From Deltaproteobacteria bacterium HGW-Deltaproteobacteria-4 (GTDB lineage Bacteria; Desulfobacterota; Desulfuromonadia; Desulfuromonadales; UBA2197): a DNA stretch of 64,000 nt. The stretch spans positions 62,001 through 126,000 of the forward strand of contig PHAV01000001.1 in assembly GCA_002841765.1 (NCBI GenBank). The letters run 5' to 3'. The notes under the pieces were generated by a model. That model was not told where the DNA came from, made no database searches, and saw only the letters and a list, made by a program, of their open reading frames with translations. The position numbers were made by a program, and so were the translations under genes. Position 1 is the first letter of the stretch. The number at the start of each line of letters is the position of its first letter. Positions 34,275 to 44,610 of this stretch are shown here, piece by piece.

Positions 34275-36215
34275 ATGCTTGGAATTATTCGTCAAAAACA
34301 AAAATCTTTCTTTGTGCAGATTGTCTTTTGGGCAATTATCGCTACCTTTGTCGGGACGATCTTCCTCGTCTGGGGCAAAGGGGATGATGCGTCCTCTTCC
34401 AGTGATGATTTTGCCGCCAAGATCAACGGCACCACCATTGCAATGATCGACTATCAACGTTCCTATGAAAATATCTATCGCATGTATCAAAATCTTTACG
34501 GCGAAGCTTTTACCCCGCAGATTGAGAGTACTCTCAATCTGCGCAAGGTGGCTCTCGATTCTTTGATCGATCAGATGCTGTTACTGCAGGAAGCTGAGCG
34601 TTTGAAGCTGAAGGTCAGCAAGCAGGAGATTGTTGCGGCGATCGCCGCGATTCCTGCTTTTCAAAGTAACGGCGCTTTCAACCGCGATCTATATGTTCAG
34701 GTATTGCGCGCCCAGCGTTTAACGCCTGACCAGTACGAAATGATGCAGGAACAAGAGCTCCTCGTCGAAAAGGCCCGGCAATCTCTGGGGGGCGGAGCCG
34801 TGGCGAGTGATGTCGATGTTGAGTTGGAGTACAAAGAACGTAACGAGAAGGTGAATCTGGCGCTGTTACGAATCGATCCGGTCCTTTTTGAGGGGAAGGT
34901 CAAGGTCGACCCGGCCGGTCTGGAGAATTTCTTTGCTGAACGAAAAGATGCATTTCGCCTTCCTGAAACCGCGAGAATTTCTTATCTGATCGTCGACAGC
35001 AAGCCCTTTGCTGCCAGTGTCGAACTGAACGATGCCGACCTCGAAAAATATTATCAACGTCATATTGACCGCTTTGAAGTCCCTGAGCAGGTACGCGCCG
35101 CACATCTTTTGATTCGAGTGCCGCAAGCAGCTACGGCAGCGGTGCAGGCCGAGAAGCGAGCTCTTATCGAAAAATTGCGGGAGCGGGCGTTGCAGGGTGA
35201 AGATTTTGCAGCTTTGGCCCGGACGTATTCAGAAGATACCGGCAGCGGTGCACAAGGCGGCGATCTCGGCTTCTTCGCCCGCGGCATAATGGTCCCCGCT
35301 TTTGAAAGAGCCGCTTTTTCCCTGAACGTCGGGTCACTCAGCGAGGTAGTGACGACAGACTTCGGTTATCACCTCATTCGTCCGATTGCTCGTCAAGAGG
35401 CGCAGATCAAGCCTCTGGCCGCAGTCATTGAAGAGGTCCGGGCCGGGGCAAAGGCAGAGAAAAGCCGGGAACTGGCGCTGGAAAAGGCCATGGACCTTTA
35501 TAATGTTAATCGTAAAGGCGGTTCTCTCGACGCGATTGCCCAGGAATTTGCCATCAAAGTACAAGAAACCGCTTTCTTTCCCGCAGACAAGGCAGCCGTG
35601 GCGAATACTCCCCTCAGTAAAGAGGTGGCTAATGCGATCTTTGCCCTGCAGCCCGGCGAGATTGGTCGCCCCACTCTTGTACCTCAGGGGGTTTTGTTCT
35701 ACGCGTTGAAGGAGAAGCGCGCGGCTCATATCCCTGAGCTGACGGAAGTCCGTCCGGCGGTGGAAGCCGCTTATCGCCAAAGCAAGGCGAAGGATCTCGC
35801 CCGCAGCGAAGGGAATCTGATTCTGGCAGAACTTCGCGCCGGCAGTGATCTTGTGGCCGCGGCAGCGAAGCGCTCCCTGCCCGTGAGTGAAACCGGCCTC
35901 TTCCCCCGCAGCCAGACCTTCTTTGTGCCGATGGTCGGAGCCAATGAAGAACTGAGCAATGCCGCTTTTGCTCTGACCGCAGCTGCACCGTTGCCGGCCA
36001 AGACCTTTGATGTTGATGGCGATATTGTTGTAGTGCAGCTGAAAGAACGACAGAATGCCGAGCTTGCCGGCCTGACGACGCTGGTCCGTGACGAAATGCG
36101 ACAGGCAGTGGTCGAGCGCAAAAAGCAGGAGATTCTCGAAAAAACTCTTAAAGATCTACGAGAAAAAGCACAGATCGAATATTCTGCCGCTGTGGTCTCA
36201 GACCAGAAAGGATAA
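34275..36215 (+). CDS. ppiD: PpiD-like membrane-anchored peptidyl-prolyl isomerase
   Basis: The 646-residue protein has one N-terminal membrane helix (about 13-33), a SurA-like N-terminal chaperone domain with [18 protein letters not shown], and a parvulin domain (about 275-375) with [31 protein letters not shown] and FGYHLIRP. It acts as a periplasmic folding factor for exported proteins. A GAGGAG site precedes the ATG. It is divergent from mreB with 195 bases between them that hold both promoters. Confidence 0.9.
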   Translation: MLGIIRQKQKSFFVQIVFWAIIATFVGTIFLVWGKGDDASSSSDDFAAKINGTTIAMIDYQRSYENIYRMYQNLYGEAFTPQIESTLNLRKVALDSLIDQMLLLQEAERLKLKVSKQEIVAAIAAIPAFQSNGAFNRDLYVQVLRAQRLTPDQYEMMQEQELLVEKARQSLGGGAVASDVDVELEYKERNEKVNLALLRIDPVLFEGKVKVDPAGLENFFAERKDAFRLPETARISYLIVDSKPFAASVELNDADLEKYYQRHIDRFEVPEQVRAAHLLIRVPQAATAAVQAEKRALIEKLRERALQGEDFAALARTYSEDTGSGAQGGDLGFFARGIMVPAFERAAFSLNVGSLSEVVTTDFGYHLIRPIARQEAQIKPLAAVIEEVRAGAKAEKSRELALEKAMDLYNVNRKGGSLDAIAQEFAIKVQETAFFPADKAAVANTPLSKEVANAIFALQPGEIGRPTLVPQGVLFYALKEKRAAHIPELTEVRPAVEAAYRQSKAKDLARSEGNLILAELRAGSDLVAAAAKRSLPVSETGLFPRSQTFFVPMVGANEELSNAAFALTAAAPLPAKTFDVDGDIVVVQLKERQNAELAGLTTLVRDEMRQAVVERKKQEILEKTLKDLREKAQIEYSAAVVSDQKG

Positions 36216-36221
36216 TAATTC

Positions 36222-37109
36222 ATGTCCGTTATCATGCAGACCAATTTTCCTGATCTCAAGCTGATCACGCGCGGTAAAGTCAGGGATATTTACGATCTCG
36301 GCGAACATCTTCTCATAGTCACCTCGGACCGGATTTCGGCCTTTGATGTGATTATGAATGAAGGGATACCGAAAAAAGGGCAGGTCCTCACCCAGATTTC
36401 GATCTGGTGGTTCAAGCAGATGGTGGATCTCATTCCCAACCATATCATTGCCGTCGATGTCGATGATTTCCCGGTGGAAACACACAAATATCGCCAGGAA
36501 CTCGAAGGTCGCTCGATGTTGGTGAAGAAGGCTAAACCGCTGCCGGTCGAATGTATCGCCCGCGGCTATGTCTCCGGATCCGGCTGGAAGGATTATCAGG
36601 CAACCGGAGCGATTTGTGGCATTCCCCTGCCGGTTGGCCTGCTTGAAAGCGCTCAGTTGCCGCAGCCGCTCTTCACCCCTTCGACCAAAGCGGATCTCGG
36701 CTCGCACGACGAAAATATCTCCTTTGCGACGACCGTCGAATTGTGTGGGGAAGAGATTGCCACCCAGATTCGCGATACGACTCTGGCGATTTACAGCCGG
36801 GCCCGGGATATTGCCGCAGAGCGGGGTATCATCATTGCTGACACTAAATTTGAATTCGGTATGTATGAAGGTAAACTCCTCTGGATCGACGAAGCTCTCA
36901 CCCCGGATTCCTCCCGTTTCTGGCCGAAGGATCAATATAAACCGGGGGGAGCACAGCCGAGTTTCGACAAACAGTTTCTCCGCGATTACCTTGAAACTCT
37001 CGATTGGGGGAAGACCGCGCCGGCGCCGGCGCTCCCCGAAGAGATTCTCCGCAAGACCGGAGAGAAGTACGAAGAAGCTCTTTTCCGTTTGACCGGTCTC
37101 AAGCTTTAG
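36222..37109 (+). CDS. purC: Phosphoribosylaminoimidazole-succinocarboxamide synthase
   Basis: The 295-residue enzyme joins CAIR and aspartate in purine synthesis. [51 protein letters not shown] and [12 protein letters not shown] are conserved PurC blocks. Length is that of the longer, eukaryote-like class. It starts six bases after ppiD and may be cotranscribed with it. Confidence 0.96.
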   Translation: MSVIMQTNFPDLKLITRGKVRDIYDLGEHLLIVTSDRISAFDVIMNEGIPKKGQVLTQISIWWFKQMVDLIPNHIIAVDVDDFPVETHKYRQELEGRSMLVKKAKPLPVECIARGYVSGSGWKDYQATGAICGIPLPVGLLESAQLPQPLFTPSTKADLGSHDENISFATTVELCGEEIATQIRDTTLAIYSRARDIAAERGIIIADTKFEFGMYEGKLLWIDEALTPDSSRFWPKDQYKPGGAQPSFDKQFLRDYLETLDWGKTAPAPALPEEILRKTGEKYEEALFRLTGLKL

Positions 37110-37146
37110 TCTCGCGGTCTTTCTCCTGACTGTGCAACGTTGTCTC

Positions 37147-37178
37147 TGCGGCGGTGGCGACTCTTCGCCACCGCCGTA
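37147..37178. repeat. GC-rich palindrome after purC
   Basis: CGGCGGTGGCGA (37149-37160) and TCGCCACCGCCG (37165-37176) pair perfectly around a 4-base loop, and one more G-T and one T-A pair extend the stem. The loop is compact and the stem strong but no T-tract follows. It may act as a 3' boundary for purC mRNA or be a REP-like element. Confidence 0.55.
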
Positions 37179-37230
37179 CTCATTCTGATTCGTACCTGAT
37201 CCCCTTCTCTGACTTCTCCGGAGTGCTCTG

Positions 37231-40179
37231 ATGCCCCTTTCTTTTTCTCCGCCGGGTTCGACCTTCTCCGGTTATATCGTCCGTGCCCTGCATCCTCTTC
37301 CTGAACTGAATGCTACCATGATCGAATTGCGACACCAGGTGACCGGGGCGCGGCATGTCCACATCCAAACGCAAGACCGCAACAACCTGTGTGCCATCGG
37401 TTTTCGCACTCCACCCTCTGACTCCAGCGGCGTTGCCCATATCCTCGAACACACCACGCTTTGCGGTTCCCGGCGTTTTCCGGTGCGCGATCCCTTCTTC
37501 GCCATGATCAAGCGCAGTCTCAATACCTTCATGAATGCCATGACCGCCAGCGACTGGACTTTTTACCCCTTTGCTTCCCAGAATCCTCAGGATGTGCGTA
37601 ATCTTCTGGCCATCTACCTCGATGCGACCTTCTTCCCGTTGCTGCGGGAAGAGGATTTCCGCCAGGAAGGGCATCGTCTCGAATTTACCGATCCTGGTGA
37701 TCCTTCAACGCCGCTGCAGCGCCGGGGGATTGTTTACAATGAGATGCAGGGGGCGATGGCTTCTCCGTCTTCACTCCTGTCGCGGCGGATGAGTCGTGCA
37801 CTTTATCCGCACACTACTTATCACTTTAATTCGGGGGGGGAACCTTCGGAAATCCCCAAGTTGACCTGGGAAGATTTGCGGGCTTTTCATGACGATTACT
37901 ATCACCCGTCAAATGCCTGGTTCTTTACTTACGGTAATCTCCCGCTGGAAGGGCATCTGCAGCAAATCCAGGACGAAGTCCTTTGTCACTTCGGCCCACG
38001 GCAGGTGGAGAGCGCTATCCCGCCAGAGACGCGTTTATCGGCGCCAAGGGAGGTGGTCGAATTTTATCCAGTTGAGACTGAAGAAGACGCCGAAAAGAAG
38101 ACCTTCGTCCAGATCGGCTGGCTGACCTGCGATGTCGTCGATAGTTTTGAACGTCTGGCTTTGTCGCTGCTGTCGAGCCTGCTTATCGGTAATCCGGCGG
38201 CGCCCCTATATCGGGCCCTCCTGGAATCGCGCCTCGGTGAAAATCTTGCGCCCGGTTGCGGCTACCACGATGATAATCGTACCACCGCCTTTACCGTCGG
38301 CCTGCAGGGCTGCAGCAGCGCCAGTGCGGCAGAGGTCGAGCCGTTGATCCTGACGACTCTGACCGACGTGGCGGAGCAGGGCTTCACTCCGGAGCGGATC
38401 GCCGGAGCGATCCAGCGCCTCGAATTCGAACATCGTGAAGTGACAGGGAATTCCTATCCCTATGCCCTCACCCTCCTCTTTCGTATGCTCGGCCCGTGGT
38501 TGCATAATGATGATCCCCTGTCAGGACTCCAGTTGGGGGCCAATCTTGAGCGCTTGCGCAATGAAATCGCTGCCGGCCCTTTTTTACAGAATCTCATCCG
38601 TCACTGGTTTCTTGAAAATCCGCATCGCGTGACCCTGATCCTTGCTCCTGATACCGGGCTGCGCGCTCGTGAAGAGGCGGAGATTACTGCAGAATTGCAG
38701 CGCGTGAAGGCAGAGTTGCCGGCTGCGGCGGTTGAGGCGTTAGTGACGGCTGCACAGCAGTTGCAGGCCGAGCAGGAGCGGGAACAGGATCTCTCTTCCT
38801 TGCCAACCCTGACGCGGGCAGATATCCCCCGGAAAGAGGAAGCTCTTGCCCCTCTTTATGGCGCGATAGAGCAAGGAGTTGCCCATTTTGTCGCCCCGAC
38901 CAATGGCATCGGTTATGTCGCAGGACACTTTTCCGCCGAGCGCGTGCCCCCTAACCTTCGCCCGTTTCTACCGTTGTGGTGCGCCCTGTTGCCACAACTC
39001 GGCGCCGCTGGATCTTCGTATGTGCAGATTGCCGAACGGATCGAAGCCCAGACCGGCGGGATTCAATTCTCCTGTGAGATTCTCGACGATATCCATTCAA
39101 TGCAGCGCTTTACTCCAGTCATCGCGATGCGAGGTAAGGCTCTTCTCCCTTTGCAGGAAGAGCTTTTCCGACTGCTCGGCGATTTCTGTACCGCCCCGGA
39201 CTTCAGCGATCGCGAACGTTTATCGACACTTTTGGGGCAAGTCCAGGCAAATCTGGAAAATTCGATCGTGACGGCCGGACACAGTTATGCTGCCCGGGCA
39301 GCGGCAGCACATCTGACGGTGGCGGCGCGCCAGCGGGAAGAATGGGGGGGGATTTCTTTGCTGCAGCGGGTGCGTGCCCTCGCCGGCAACGCAGAGACTT
39401 TGAGCCGCTTTGCCGGTGATCTGGCAGCGATCAGCGCTGCCCTGATCGATTCTTCGACACTGCACTTCGGGGTGACGGCTGAAGCGGGAAAATTTGCGGC
39501 GATCGATGTCCCACTGGCCCACTTTCAACAACGTTTGCCGCTCCTGCCTGCCAGCCACAGTGTCCCGCCTCCTTTGTCGCCGCAGTCCGTTCGTCTCGGT
39601 TGGAGTTTTAACACCCCGGTTAATTTTGTCGCCCAGGTCTGGACCGGCGTTCCCTTGGCGCATCCGGACGGTGCAGCCCTCTCTCTGCTGGCAAAAATGT
39701 TACGAGCCGCATATCTGCATCGGGAGATTCGCGAAAAAGGCGGGGCATACGGGGGGATGGCGAGTTACGATGCGGAGTCCGGCCTCTTCTCCTGCCTTTC
39801 TTATCGGGATCCCCACTTGCTGCGAACTCTGGAGGTCTTTGTCGCGGCAGCCGAGTGGGGCGCGAGGGGGATGTTTAGTGCTGCTGATCTCGAAGAAGCC
39901 CTGCTGGCGGTCTTTGCCGAACTCGATCGCCCTCTTTCGCCCGGCGGTTGTGGTGCCCGTGAGTTTGCCAACTGGCAGCAGGGTTTGACGCTGGAAATTC
40001 GTCAAGAGTGTCGCGACCGCCTCCTGGCGGTGACCCGGAACGATTTGATGCGCGTGGCTGAACTCTACCTTCTCGAACAGCGCAGCCAGAGTGCGATCTC
40101 TGTCATCGCCGGTGAAGAGACCTTGCTGCGTGCCAATGCCGAGACGAAAGAGCACCCATTCACTCTTGCGCGGATTTAA
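37231..40179 (+). CDS. M16C metalloprotease, PreP/Cym1-like
   Basis: The 982-residue protein is a two-halved insulinase-family enzyme with the inverted zinc motif HILEH (His70, Glu73, His74) and the distal glutamate region GIVYNEMQGAM. The C-terminal half has REKGGAYGGMASYD, conserved in presequence-protease relatives. Such enzymes degrade small unstructured peptides in a closed chamber; no signal peptide is present, so it is probably cytoplasmic. Its start has GGAG upstream and it stands alone between purC and the Memo gene. Confidence 0.92.
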   Translation: MPLSFSPPGSTFSGYIVRALHPLPELNATMIELRHQVTGARHVHIQTQDRNNLCAIGFRTPPSDSSGVAHILEHTTLCGSRRFPVRDPFFAMIKRSLNTFMNAMTASDWTFYPFASQNPQDVRNLLAIYLDATFFPLLREEDFRQEGHRLEFTDPGDPSTPLQRRGIVYNEMQGAMASPSSLLSRRMSRALYPHTTYHFNSGGEPSEIPKLTWEDLRAFHDDYYHPSNAWFFTYGNLPLEGHLQQIQDEVLCHFGPRQVESAIPPETRLSAPREVVEFYPVETEEDAEKKTFVQIGWLTCDVVDSFERLALSLLSSLLIGNPAAPLYRALLESRLGENLAPGCGYHDDNRTTAFTVGLQGCSSASAAEVEPLILTTLTDVAEQGFTPERIAGAIQRLEFEHREVTGNSYPYALTLLFRMLGPWLHNDDPLSGLQLGANLERLRNEIAAGPFLQNLIRHWFLENPHRVTLILAPDTGLRAREEAEITAELQRVKAELPAAAVEALVTAAQQLQAEQEREQDLSSLPTLTRADIPRKEEALAPLYGAIEQGVAHFVAPTNGIGYVAGHFSAERVPPNLRPFLPLWCALLPQLGAAGSSYVQIAERIEAQTGGIQFSCEILDDIHSMQRFTPVIAMRGKALLPLQEELFRLLGDFCTAPDFSDRERLSTLLGQVQANLENSIVTAGHSYAARAAAAHLTVAARQREEWGGISLLQRVRALAGNAETLSRFAGDLAAISAALIDSSTLHFGVTAEAGKFAAIDVPLAHFQQRLPLLPASHSVPPPLSPQSVRLGWSFNTPVNFVAQVWTGVPLAHPDGAALSLLAKMLRAAYLHREIREKGGAYGGMASYDAESGLFSCLSYRDPHLLRTLEVFVAAAEWGARGMFSAADLEEALLAVFAELDRPLSPGGCGAREFANWQQGLTLEIRQECRDRLLAVTRNDLMRVAELYLLEQRSQSAISVIAGEETLLRANAETKEHPFTLARI

Positions 40180-40297
40180 AAGCGGCGGATTATTCTTTGC
40201 ATCGCTAAGAACGTCTGGATTTTACCGGAAAGTATGCTAGCTTTCGGAAAGAGAGAGCTGTTCAGCGGTGCAAATTGTTACAAAGTTGGAGGAGACG

Positions 40298-41086
40298 ATG
40301 ACTTCGACCCGTCCCCCGGTAGTGGATGGCAGCTTCTATCCGGCTGATGCCCGGCAGTTGCGCACCCTCATAGCCTCCTTCCTTGGAGCTGTGCCGGCCG
40401 TTTCTCCCCCTTGTCCAAAGGCGATTATCGTGCCCCATGCCGGCTATATCTATTCCGGGTCGATTGCCGCCACTGCTTATGCGCGCGTTGCTTACGGGCG
40501 TGACACCATTCGGCGGGTTGTCCTCCTTGGCCCTGCTCACCGTCTTGCCTTTCATGGTCTGGCGTTGAGCAGCGCCGATTCCTTTACCACTCCCCTCGGT
40601 TCTGTCCCCCTCGATCGCCCGTCGAACATTGCGCTGTTGTCCCTGCCGGGCGTGCAAATTCTCGATAAGGCGCATGCGCTCGAACACAGTCTGGAGGTGC
40701 AGCTCCCGTTTCTCCAGGAGGTGTTGTCAGATTTTTCCCTTGTCCCGATTGTGGTCGGCAATGCCCCGGCAGAGGCTGTTGCCAAGGTCATTGAGGCGCT
40801 GTGGGGCGGGCCTGAGACTCTGGTCGTGATCAGTTCCGATCTCAGTCATTATGAGGATTATGCGACGGCGAAGCAGCATGATGCCGCGACGTCGCAGGCG
40901 ATCGAAAAGCTTAATCCTGAAGCCATCGATTATCATGATGCCTGCGGCCGGTTGCCGATGAACGGCCTGCTGCTGGTGGCGAAAAAGTTGGGATTAACCG
41001 TAACCCCCTACGATCTGCGTAACTCCGGGGATACTGCTGGCGACCGGGATCGGGTTGTCGGTTATGGAGCTTACGGTTTTGTCTGA
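40298..41086 (+). CDS. amrB: AmmeMemoRadiSam system protein B (Memo family)
   Basis: The 262-residue protein has the Memo metal-site pattern: VDGSFYPAD at the start, VPHAGYIYSG, GPAHR, EHSLEVQLPFLQ and SSDLSHY. Memo proteins resemble LigB dioxygenases. In prokaryotes they co-occur with AMMECR1 and a radical SAM protein in a system of unknown function. ATG at 40298 has GGAGGAG just upstream; an in-frame GTG ten codons earlier lacks one. The AMMECR1 gene overlaps its end. Confidence 0.9.
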   Translation: MTSTRPPVVDGSFYPADARQLRTLIASFLGAVPAVSPPCPKAIIVPHAGYIYSGSIAATAYARVAYGRDTIRRVVLLGPAHRLAFHGLALSSADSFTTPLGSVPLDRPSNIALLSLPGVQILDKAHALEHSLEVQLPFLQEVLSDFSLVPIVVGNAPAEAVAKVIEALWGGPETLVVISSDLSHYEDYATAKQHDAATSQAIEKLNPEAIDYHDACGRLPMNGLLLVAKKLGLTVTPYDLRNSGDTAGDRDRVVGYGAYGFV

Positions 41087-41645
41087 ATGTCGTTTGATTC
41101 GGACGGATCAGCTTCTTCTTCTTGATCTGGCGCGCGCGTCGATTCGCCATGGAGTGCAGGCGGGGCGCCCTCTCATGGTTGTCCTGGAAGAGCTGACTGA
41201 CGAATTGGTGATGCCGCGCGCCAGCTTCGTCACTCTGGAGAAAAACGGCCGGTTACGCGGTTGTATCGGTTCCCTCGAAGCTTGGCGCCCCCTCGCCGTT
41301 GATGTCGTCGAGAATGCTTTTGCCGCAGCTTTCCGTGATCCCCGTTTTCCTCCGGTGCAAGACGACGAAGTTGAGGAACTGGAAATTCATCTCTCCCTGC
41401 TGACCCCGCCGGTCGCCATGACCTTCAGCTCTGAGGACGATCTTCTTGCCCAACTCCGACCCGGGGTGGATGGATTAATCTTATCGGACGGTCACTGCCG
41501 CGGTACTTTTCTGCCGTCGGTCTGGGCTGAATTGACGACCCCGCAGCTCTTTTTAACGCAACTCAAACGTAAAGCCGGACTTGCCGCCGATTACTGGTCG
41601 CCCGGCGTGCATATCTGTCGATATGAGACGGAGATGATTGAATGA
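41064..41645 (+). CDS. amrA: AmmeMemoRadiSam system protein A (AMMECR1 family)
   Basis: The 193-residue protein has FVTLEKNGRLRGCIGSL, the LRGCIG motif that defines AMMECR1, and FRDPRFPPVQDDEV. The ATG at 41064 overlaps the Memo gene by 23 bases; a later start is possible. Biochemical activity is unknown. The usual third partner, a radical SAM protein, is not adjacent. Confidence 0.9.
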   Translation: MELTVLSECRLIRTDQLLLLDLARASIRHGVQAGRPLMVVLEELTDELVMPRASFVTLEKNGRLRGCIGSLEAWRPLAVDVVENAFAAAFRDPRFPPVQDDEVEELEIHLSLLTPPVAMTFSSEDDLLAQLRPGVDGLILSDGHCRGTFLPSVWAELTTPQLFLTQLKRKAGLAADYWSPGVHICRYETEMIE

Positions 41646-41670
41646 TAGTGCCGGGGAGGGGATGGTACGG

Positions 41671-42276
41671 TCAGTAACGGCGTTTCGAGCGGGAGGATTT
41701 GCCGGCAAACCAGCCGAGAAGCAGAATGGCTGCACCCGCCAGAAACCATTGTAGTTGACTGATATCGGTCAGATCCGGCAGGAGACCTTTCTCCTTGGCA
41801 GTTTCTTTTAGCTTGGCAACTTCTTGCAGAAGCTGATCCCGTTCTTGCTGGAGGGTCGTAATTTCAGCGCGACTCTTTTCCAGTTCTTGCGACTTTTCGG
41901 GAGTGGCGAGGACTGCCGGCGTCGATTTCAGCTGTTCTACTTCGGCACTCAACTCGGAAATGCGTTGCTGTGCCGCTGTCAGTTGCTCCTGTACGGCGCT
42001 GGTCGCTTCTATTGTTCTTTCTGGCGGTGTCGGAACGAAATATTTGCTGCGGGCAAAACCGACCGTGCCGGTCGGGGATTTGATCTTGAGAAAGGACCCA
42101 TAATCTTTGACCACCTCAACCTGCATGCCGGTCGTTAAATATTCCAGGGGGAGGGAGGTGTCGTCTTGGGCGGGCCGCAGGGCGATGATCAGTTGGTCGG
42201 TGACGTAACGGCTTTCTGCATGCGCCGACAGGGCGAGAGTCAGGATCAGGAAGGAGAGGACAATGATTCGCTGCAT
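41671..42276 (-). CDS. SH3-domain membrane protein (YgiM-like)
   Basis: The 201-residue protein has a signal sequence, a bacterial SH3 domain (YVTDQLIIALRPAQ ... GFARSKYFVP), a long coiled coil (about 80-160) and a C-terminal membrane helix with a basic tail (KSSRSKRRY). This is the TIGR04211/YgiM layout, an envelope protein of unclear role. ATG at 42276 has AAGGAG upstream; the longer frame adds a non-conserved stretch. It is convergent with the AMMECR1 gene across 25 bases without a clear terminator. Confidence 0.82.
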   Translation of the reverse strand: MQRIIVLSFLILTLALSAHAESRYVTDQLIIALRPAQDDTSLPLEYLTTGMQVEVVKDYGSFLKIKSPTGTVGFARSKYFVPTPPERTIEATSAVQEQLTAAQQRISELSAEVEQLKSTPAVLATPEKSQELEKSRAEITTLQQERDQLLQEVAKLKETAKEKGLLPDLTDISQLQWFLAGAAILLLGWFAGKSSRSKRRY

Positions 42277-42394
42277 AATGCGCTCCTTGCGGGGCGGCGG
42301 AGGCCGCTCCCAAGTATTAATGGCGCAAAATATAACGTATTTTCCAAAAAATAACAGTAGTTTTTCAGCAAACAAGTTATATCCTGGACTCTTT

Positions 42395-43849
42395 TTAGAG
42401 AAGTAAATAGACCGCCCCTCCGTTCTTCTTGAGCAGTAAGAGCAGGGATTGTTCCCGTGCTCTGTCGCCGAGCGCTGCGTAAAAATCGTCCGGAGTTTTG
42501 ATCGGACGCCGGTTCACTTCTTTAATAATATCGCCACGCTCAATCCCCGCAGCGGCGGCAGGACTCTTTGCTTCCACAGCTACAACGACCACGCCGGCAA
42601 GATCACGGACGCCTAATTTTCTCCGCCAGTTGCTATCGAGGACAGCCAGTTCCATCCCTAATTCGTCAGTTGCCGCATGACTGTGACGGCTGATTTTTTC
42701 TTCGGAAAACTCCTCCAGGCGGACATTGAGGTTGACCTCCTGTCCGGCGCGGAAAAGCTTGACGACGACCTCTTTCTGGATCGGCGATTCGGCAACAAAC
42801 CTTGAAAGGTCGCCGGCTTCCTTTATCTTTCGTCCGGCAAAGTTGATGATAATGTCTCCGGTTTTGATCCCGGCCCGTTCTGCCGGACTTTGCGGCACAA
42901 CGTCGGTCACCAGGGCACCCTGGCTCTCTCGGTGGCCAAAGGACTCAGCCAGTTCCGGCGTCACTTTCTGGATGCTGACGCCCAGCCAGCCTCTGGTCAC
43001 GATCCCTTTGTCGGCAAGTTGTGTGGCAATCGCTTTCGCCATGTTGCTGGGGATGGCAAAGCCGAGACCCTGACCGCCGGGGACGATGGCCGTGTTGATG
43101 CCGACGACTTCGCCGTGGAGGTTGATGAGCGGACCGCCACTGTTGCCGGGATTAATCGGCGCATCAATTTGCAGGAAGTTATCATAAGGTCCGGAGCCGA
43201 TCACCCTACCGGTGGCACTGATAATCCCCTTGGTGACAGTGTGCTCAAGGCCAAAGGGGTTGCCGATGGCGAGGACCCAGTCGCCGACGCGGATATTGTC
43301 CGAGTCGCCGAGCAGGAGGACGGGCAGTTTCTCGAAGGGCGAAGAGATCTTGATCAGCGCAAGGTCGGTCTTGGGGTCCCGGCCAATCACTGCCGCCTTG
43401 AATTCCCGACTATCAGTGAGTTTGACCTTGATTTCGTCGGCACGTTCGACAACGTGGCTATTGGTAATGATCAAACCGTTCTTGTCGATGATAAAACCGG
43501 TGCCGAGACTGCGCTGTTTTAGTTCGCGATCTGGCACTGCGCCGAAGAAGTTCTCAAAAAAGTCTCCAAAGGGATCATTCCGGTTCTGCTCAAAGAAGTG
43601 CTGAAAGGGGTGCCCCGGAACCCTGACCGTCGTAGTTGTGCTGATGTTGACCACTGCCGGTTGAACTCTGTCGACCAGGTCTGCAAAGGATTGTGGAAAT
43701 TCTACTACCTCAATTACCGGCCTTTCTTTACAGCCGGTAACTAGGGTGAGGCACAGAGGGATGAGCAGTGCGAAGATGTACGAAATCATCCTTTGCCAAG
43801 GGCTTTTGCGTAGCGACAGATTACTTGTTTTTATCCTCCCGCATGCCAT
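42395..43849 (-). CDS. HtrA/DegP-family serine protease, probable lipoprotein
   Basis: The 484-residue protease has His in TNSHVV, Asp in KTDLALIKI and Ser in PGNSGGPL, followed by two PDZ domains (about 275-370 and 385-480). It degrades or refolds damaged envelope proteins. The signal region ends in LTLVTGC, a good lipobox, so it may be membrane-anchored rather than free in the periplasm like DegP. The upstream ATG (43849) is kept because AAGGAGG lies seven bases before it; a second ATG at 43789 would give a shorter signal peptide. Confidence 0.92.
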   Translation of the reverse strand: MACGRIKTSNLSLRKSPWQRMISYIFALLIPLCLTLVTGCKERPVIEVVEFPQSFADLVDRVQPAVVNISTTTTVRVPGHPFQHFFEQNRNDPFGDFFENFFGAVPDRELKQRSLGTGFIIDKNGLIITNSHVVERADEIKVKLTDSREFKAAVIGRDPKTDLALIKISSPFEKLPVLLLGDSDNIRVGDWVLAIGNPFGLEHTVTKGIISATGRVIGSGPYDNFLQIDAPINPGNSGGPLINLHGEVVGINTAIVPGGQGLGFAIPSNMAKAIATQLADKGIVTRGWLGVSIQKVTPELAESFGHRESQGALVTDVVPQSPAERAGIKTGDIIINFAGRKIKEAGDLSRFVAESPIQKEVVVKLFRAGQEVNLNVRLEEFSEEKISRHSHAATDELGMELAVLDSNWRRKLGVRDLAGVVVVAVEAKSPAAAAGIERGDIIKEVNRRPIKTPDDFYAALGDRAREQSLLLLLKKNGGAVYLLL

Positions 43850-43993
43850 TAAAAAACCTCCTTTTCAGTGTGATATTAGAGCCATAAACTAATCGCAAAA
43901 CGCTCCCTGTCAAGGGGATGATCTGAAAAAAATACTTGCGTGCAACTCTGCCCTATGGTAGTAGGTTTAGGGTAAAGTTTAGTTCACTGGCAC

Positions 43994-44029
43994 AAAGTGG
44001 GCAAGTCATGCTCACTTTTTTTATTTTTT
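43994..44029 (+). terminator. Terminator-like hairpin in the rimP leader (possible attenuator)
   Basis: AAAGTGGGCA and TGCTCACTTT form a 10-bp stem with one G-T pair and a 5-base loop, followed by TTTT-A-TTTTTT. It ends nine bases before the rimP ATG and has the full form of an intrinsic terminator. No gene lies upstream on this strand, so it probably regulates entry into the nusA operon, where NusA itself could act on it. Confidence 0.6.
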
Positions 44030-44037
44030 GGGGTAGT

Positions 44038-44526
44038 ATGGATAGCGAAAGTGTACATAATCGCGTTCAAAACCTTGTCAAGCCGGTGCTCGACGAGTTG
44101 TCTATGGAGCTGGTCGACCTTGAGTTCAAGCGTGAGGGTCAGGACTGGTTTCTGCGCCTTTTTATTGATAAAGAAGGCGGAGTCACACTTGATGATTGCG
44201 CCGGGGTCAGTCGGGAAGTGTCGTCGATCCTGGAGGTTGAAGATCCGGTTTCGGCAGCCTATCATCTTGAGGTCTCTTCGCCGGGGCTTGATCGCCCTCT
44301 GAAGAAGGCAGCAGATTATGAGCGTTTCATCGGCCGGTTGGTGAAGATCAAGACCTATGAAAAGCTTGATCCCGACGGTCGCGGGCATGAACGTAAGACC
44401 TTTGTCGGTACCTTGCGCAGCTTTCAGGACGATGTTGTCAGTCTTGAACAGAACGATAAAAAAGGTGGGATTGTCAGTTTTCCGTTTGTGGCGATTGCCA
44501 AGGCCAACCTTGAAATAGAATTTTAG
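44038..44526 (+). CDS. rimP: Ribosome maturation factor RimP
   Basis: The 162-residue protein assists 30S subunit maturation. LDELSMELVDLEFKREGQDW, VSREVSSILEVEDPV and YHLEVSSPGLDRPLKK are family signatures. ATG at 44038 is chosen since homologues start here (MDSESVHNRVQ); the upstream frame runs through the hairpin. First gene of the operon rimP-nusA-ylxR-infB-rbfA-nrnA-truB-rpsO. Confidence 0.93.
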   Translation: MDSESVHNRVQNLVKPVLDELSMELVDLEFKREGQDWFLRLFIDKEGGVTLDDCAGVSREVSSILEVEDPVSAAYHLEVSSPGLDRPLKKAADYERFIGRLVKIKTYEKLDPDGRGHERKTFVGTLRSFQDDVVSLEQNDKKGGIVSFPFVAIAKANLEIEF

Positions 44527-44610
44527 CGTTTACCGCCTCATTGGCGGGGACTTCATAAAGGTGAATGTTTGTAAGATTGTTCGCCCAGACTGTAACCAGG
44601 AGTTAGACCG

